Assembly: GCA_021201185.1 (NCBI GenBank)
Contig: JAJQFJ010000085.1
Location: 1-32,133 of the forward strand
Source: Clostridiales bacterium
GTDB lineage: Bacteria; Bacillota; Clostridia; Oscillospirales; Oscillospiraceae
DNA length: 32,133 bases
Reading direction: 5' to 3'
Part shown: positions 30,215 through 32,133 of the stretch, piece by piece
Numbering within the stretch: position 1 is the first letter of the stretch
How the letters are laid out: each line of letters opens with the position of its first letter
Position numbers and translations under genes: made by a program
Notes under the pieces: generated by a model
What the model was told of the DNA's origin: nothing
Seen by the model: only the letters and a program-made list of their open reading frames with translations
The model's database searches: none

Positions 30215-31579
30215 CTAGCGTTTCTCCCCAAGCTCCCGCAGGATACGCCTGGTCAGGATCATGGCCAGGAAGAACGCAAGCACGTCGGAGACCGGCTGGG
30301 CGAGCTGCAGTCCCCGCAGTCCGAAAAGGGAGGGGAGGACGGTCAGCACCGGGATCAGGAACAGCCCCTGCCGGGCACAGGAGATGATGGAGGCGCGGAA
30401 GCCGTACCCGATGGACTGGGAGAACATATTGCACATGATGTAATACCCCCACAGCGGCATGGTGAGTAGCTGGGCGCGCAGAGCGAAGGTGCCGATCTCG
30501 ATCACCTGGGGGTCGTCCCTCCGGAACAGCTGGATGATGTGGCCGGAGAAGATCATGGAGATCACGCACAGGACGAGCAGCGTGACCGTCGCCACCTTTA
30601 CACAGAACCAGAAGGCCCGTTTGACCCGGTCATACTTCCGTGCGCCAAAGTTGAAGGCGCAGACCGGCTGGAAGCCCTGTCCGAAGCCGATGACCACGGA
30701 GTTGATAAACATGGTAAAGCGGGAGACGATGGACATGGCCGCCACCGCCGCATCGCCATAGTCTCCTGCAATGGAATTGAGCATGACCGACGAGATGCTG
30801 GCAATGCCCTGCCGGGCAAGAGAAGGTGCTCCGGTATACAAAATCCTCCCGTACATCTGCACGGTGGGTCGATAATTCCGGGGGGTGATTCGGATCGCGT
30901 CCTGGTGGGTGTTGCACATGAACAGCAGGATACAGAAGCTGACAAACTGGGAGAAGCCGGTGGCCACTCCGGCCCCCATGGTGTCCATCCCGGCGCCTAA
31001 GATGAGAATGGGGTCGAGGATGATGTTCAGGATACCGCCGATGGTGATGCCCACCATGGAATAGACCGCAAGCCCCTGGAAGCGGAGCAGGTTGTTCATG
31101 ATAAACGAGCACATCATAAACGGCGCGGCCAGGAAAATATAGCGGGCATAGTCCGCGGCATAGGGCGCGATCGTCTCCGTAGAGCCGAGAAGCATGACGA
31201 TGGCGTCCATCTGCGTCACACCCAGCAGGGCCACCAGACACCCCAGACCAAAGCCGGTAAACCAGGCCACCGAGGCGTATTTCCTTGCCTCCTCCTCCTG
31301 GCCTCTCCCCAGCAGTTGGGAGATCTGGTTCCCGGCACCCATTCCGATCATAAAGGCGAAGGCCTGTATCAGCGACATGGCCGAATAGACGACGCCCACC
31401 GCGCCGGAGGCGGACGTGCCCAGCTGGCTGACGAAAAAGGTGTCCGCCATGTTGTAGATGGAAGTGATCAGCATGGATAAGATGGTCGGCCCTGCCAGGG
31501 AGGGGATCACCTGCTCCACCGGGTCGTTGAGCATCCGCTCGTTGCGGGAATGGGTCTCTCTGTCCTTTGTCCTTTGCAT
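30215..31579 (-). CDS. MATE family multidrug/sodium or proton antiporter
   Basis: This 454-residue inner membrane protein has the twelve-helix MATE fold in two six-helix halves. Family blocks include LAGPTILSMLITSIYNMADTF near the N terminus, GMGAGNQISQLLGRGQ, NIILDPILILG and, in the second half, FGQGFQPVCAFNFGARKYDRV. MATE proteins export cationic drugs or metabolites using a sodium or proton gradient. The substrate is unknown; the sequence resembles the MepA-like branch. GAGGGA (31585-31590) lies 5 bases before the ATG. It has its own extended -10 promoter and converges on the GH2 gene. No regulator gene is adjacent. Confidence 0.92.
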   Translation of the reverse strand: MQRTKDRETHSRNERMLNDPVEQVIPSLAGPTILSMLITSIYNMADTFFVSQLGTSASGAVGVVYSAMSLIQAFAFMIGMGAGNQISQLLGRGQEEEARKYASVAWFTGFGLGCLVALLGVTQMDAIVMLLGSTETIAPYAADYARYIFLAAPFMMCSFIMNNLLRFQGLAVYSMVGITIGGILNIILDPILILGAGMDTMGAGVATGFSQFVSFCILLFMCNTHQDAIRITPRNYRPTVQMYGRILYTGAPSLARQGIASISSVMLNSIAGDYGDAAVAAMSIVSRFTMFINSVVIGFGQGFQPVCAFNFGARKYDRVKRAFWFCVKVATVTLLVLCVISMIFSGHIIQLFRRDDPQVIEIGTFALRAQLLTMPLWGYYIMCNMFSQSIGYGFRASIISCARQGLFLIPVLTVLPSLFGLRGLQLAQPVSDVLAFFLAMILTRRILRELGEKR

Positions 31580-31617
31580 ATCTGTCCCTCTTTATCGGTG
31601 CAATTTCCGTGTATCTG

Positions 31618-31626
31618 ATTATACCA
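31618..31626 (-). promoter_or_regulatory. Extended -10 promoter of the MATE gene
   Basis: TGGTATAAT on the minus strand is an extended -10 with a consensus hexamer. The -35 position (TGGGAA, 31646-31641) is poor. CCGGCG-ACG-CGCCGG (31661-31675) is an inverted repeat just upstream that could be an operator. Confidence 0.6.
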
Positions 31627-31724
31627 CATCCCGCTCCCGTTTCCCAGTCGGAATCGTCAGCCGGCGACGCGCCGGATGCCGCTATTTGGAAAAACTCAGG
31701 GAGAAGGGGGATGATCGCCTGAAA

Positions 31725-31874
31725 ATGTTCATAAAAGGGGTAGGGATGCTTGCGGTCGGACTGTCTGTCGCCGTGCTGTTATACCCGCTGCCGAGTAACC
31801 TGTGCAACGCGGCGGGACTGGACACCATGACCTTCACGGTGGACGCCATTCGCTACTCTTTTTCTTATATGTAA
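31725..31874 (+). CDS. Possible small hydrophobic protein
   Basis: An open frame of 49 residues with one hydrophobic stretch (GMLAVGLSVAVLLYPLP) lies in the 400-base stretch between the MATE and tRNA genes. AAGGGG at 31735-31740 is 5 bases before an internal ATG at 31746, which would give 42 residues. No promoter or relative is recognised, so it may be non-coding. The remainder of 31580-31979 holds only the MATE promoter, a small inverted repeat and the tRNA promoter. Confidence 0.22.
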   Translation: MFIKGVGMLAVGLSVAVLLYPLPSNLCNAAGLDTMTFTVDAIRYSFSYM

Positions 31875-31925
31875 AGTATCATTGTAACACCTACAACGAC
31901 GCCTTTGGTTATCTGAAAAAACCAC

Positions 31926-31954
31926 TTGACAAGGATAGGCGTGGGTGCTATACT
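31926..31954 (+). promoter_or_regulatory. Strong promoter of the tRNA genes
   Basis: TTGACA (31926-31931), a 17-base spacer and TATACT (31949-31954), with TGC before the -10. It is the best promoter match in the window, as expected for stable RNA. Confidence 0.88.
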
Positions 31955-31979
31955 ATCTAAGCAGTCGAGAGACGGCTTT

Positions 31980-32063
31980 GCCGGAGTGGTGGAATTGGCA
32001 GACACCCGGGACTTAAAATCCCGTGGGAGAAATCCCGTACCGGTTCGAGCCCGGTCTCCGGCA
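31980..32063 (+). tRNA. tRNA-Leu (anticodon UAA)
   Basis: The 84-base gene has acceptor arms GCCGGAG (31980-31986) and CTCCGGC (32056-32062), discriminator A, the anticodon stem CGGGA/TCCCG around CTTAAAA with TAA at 32014-32016, a long class II variable arm and GGTTCGAGCC in the T arm. CCA is not encoded. It reads UUA, a rare codon in this high-GC genome. Confidence 0.96.
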
Positions 32064-32070
32064 TGAATAT

Positions 32071-32133
<63 letters not shown>

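Overview
The window reads as a chromosomal segment of a high-GC, anaerobic, probably butyrate-forming Clostridia, most likely an Oscillospiraceae-type gut bacterium (Flavonifractor/Lawsonibacter/Intestinimonas-like). This placement is inference. It rests on a Bcd-EtfB-EtfA module, Firmicute housekeeping genes (PcrA, RNase J, TrmFO, DprA-TopA, PlsX-RNase III), a GHKL/LytTR two-component system, strong Gram-positive ribosome binding sites and tRNA genes without an encoded CCA.

Layout. 1-2471 (+): the end of an acyl-CoA dehydrogenase gene, then etfB and etfA, an electron-transfer unit. 2540-6424 (+): a well-formed promoter, the pcrA helicase gene and a DUF2812 membrane protein, closed by a terminator shared with a convergent zinc-ribbon membrane protein gene (6486-6914, -). 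7023-7737 (+): promoter, hairpin leader, dCMP deaminase family gene, terminator. 7861-10176 (+): a sugar-1-phosphate nucleotidyltransferase fused to a degenerate phosphohexomutase. 10208-12141 (+): a long structured leader, the RNase J gene and a bidirectional terminator.

12163-19906 (-) is a six-gene housekeeping operon transcribed trmH-like, dprA, topA, trmFO, plsX, rnc from one strong promoter. It combines RNA modification and processing, DNA topology and uptake, and phospholipid synthesis. Divergent from it are a DUF134 regulator gene and a class I aminotransferase gene (20048-21719, +).

21907-30103 (+) is the accessory part. A LytTR response regulator and GHKL kinase pair (high GC) is followed by a visibly AT-richer block. 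That block holds paired 21-bp-period direct repeats in front of a promoter, a membrane-anchored family 3 glycoside hydrolase with circularly permuted domain order, broken by a frameshift, and a small four-helix membrane protein. A high-GC family 2 glycoside hydrolase follows. The likely logic is signal sensing, LytTR binding at the repeats and expression of glycan hydrolysis genes. The window ends with a convergent MATE transporter gene (-), a 400-base stretch without a certain gene, and a strong promoter driving tRNA-Leu(UAA) and a truncated initiator tRNA-Met.

I found no CRISPR array, prophage, insertion sequence or recognisable defence system. The most unusual content is the regulator-linked permuted GH3 locus and the nucleotidyltransferase with a dead-looking mutase domain.
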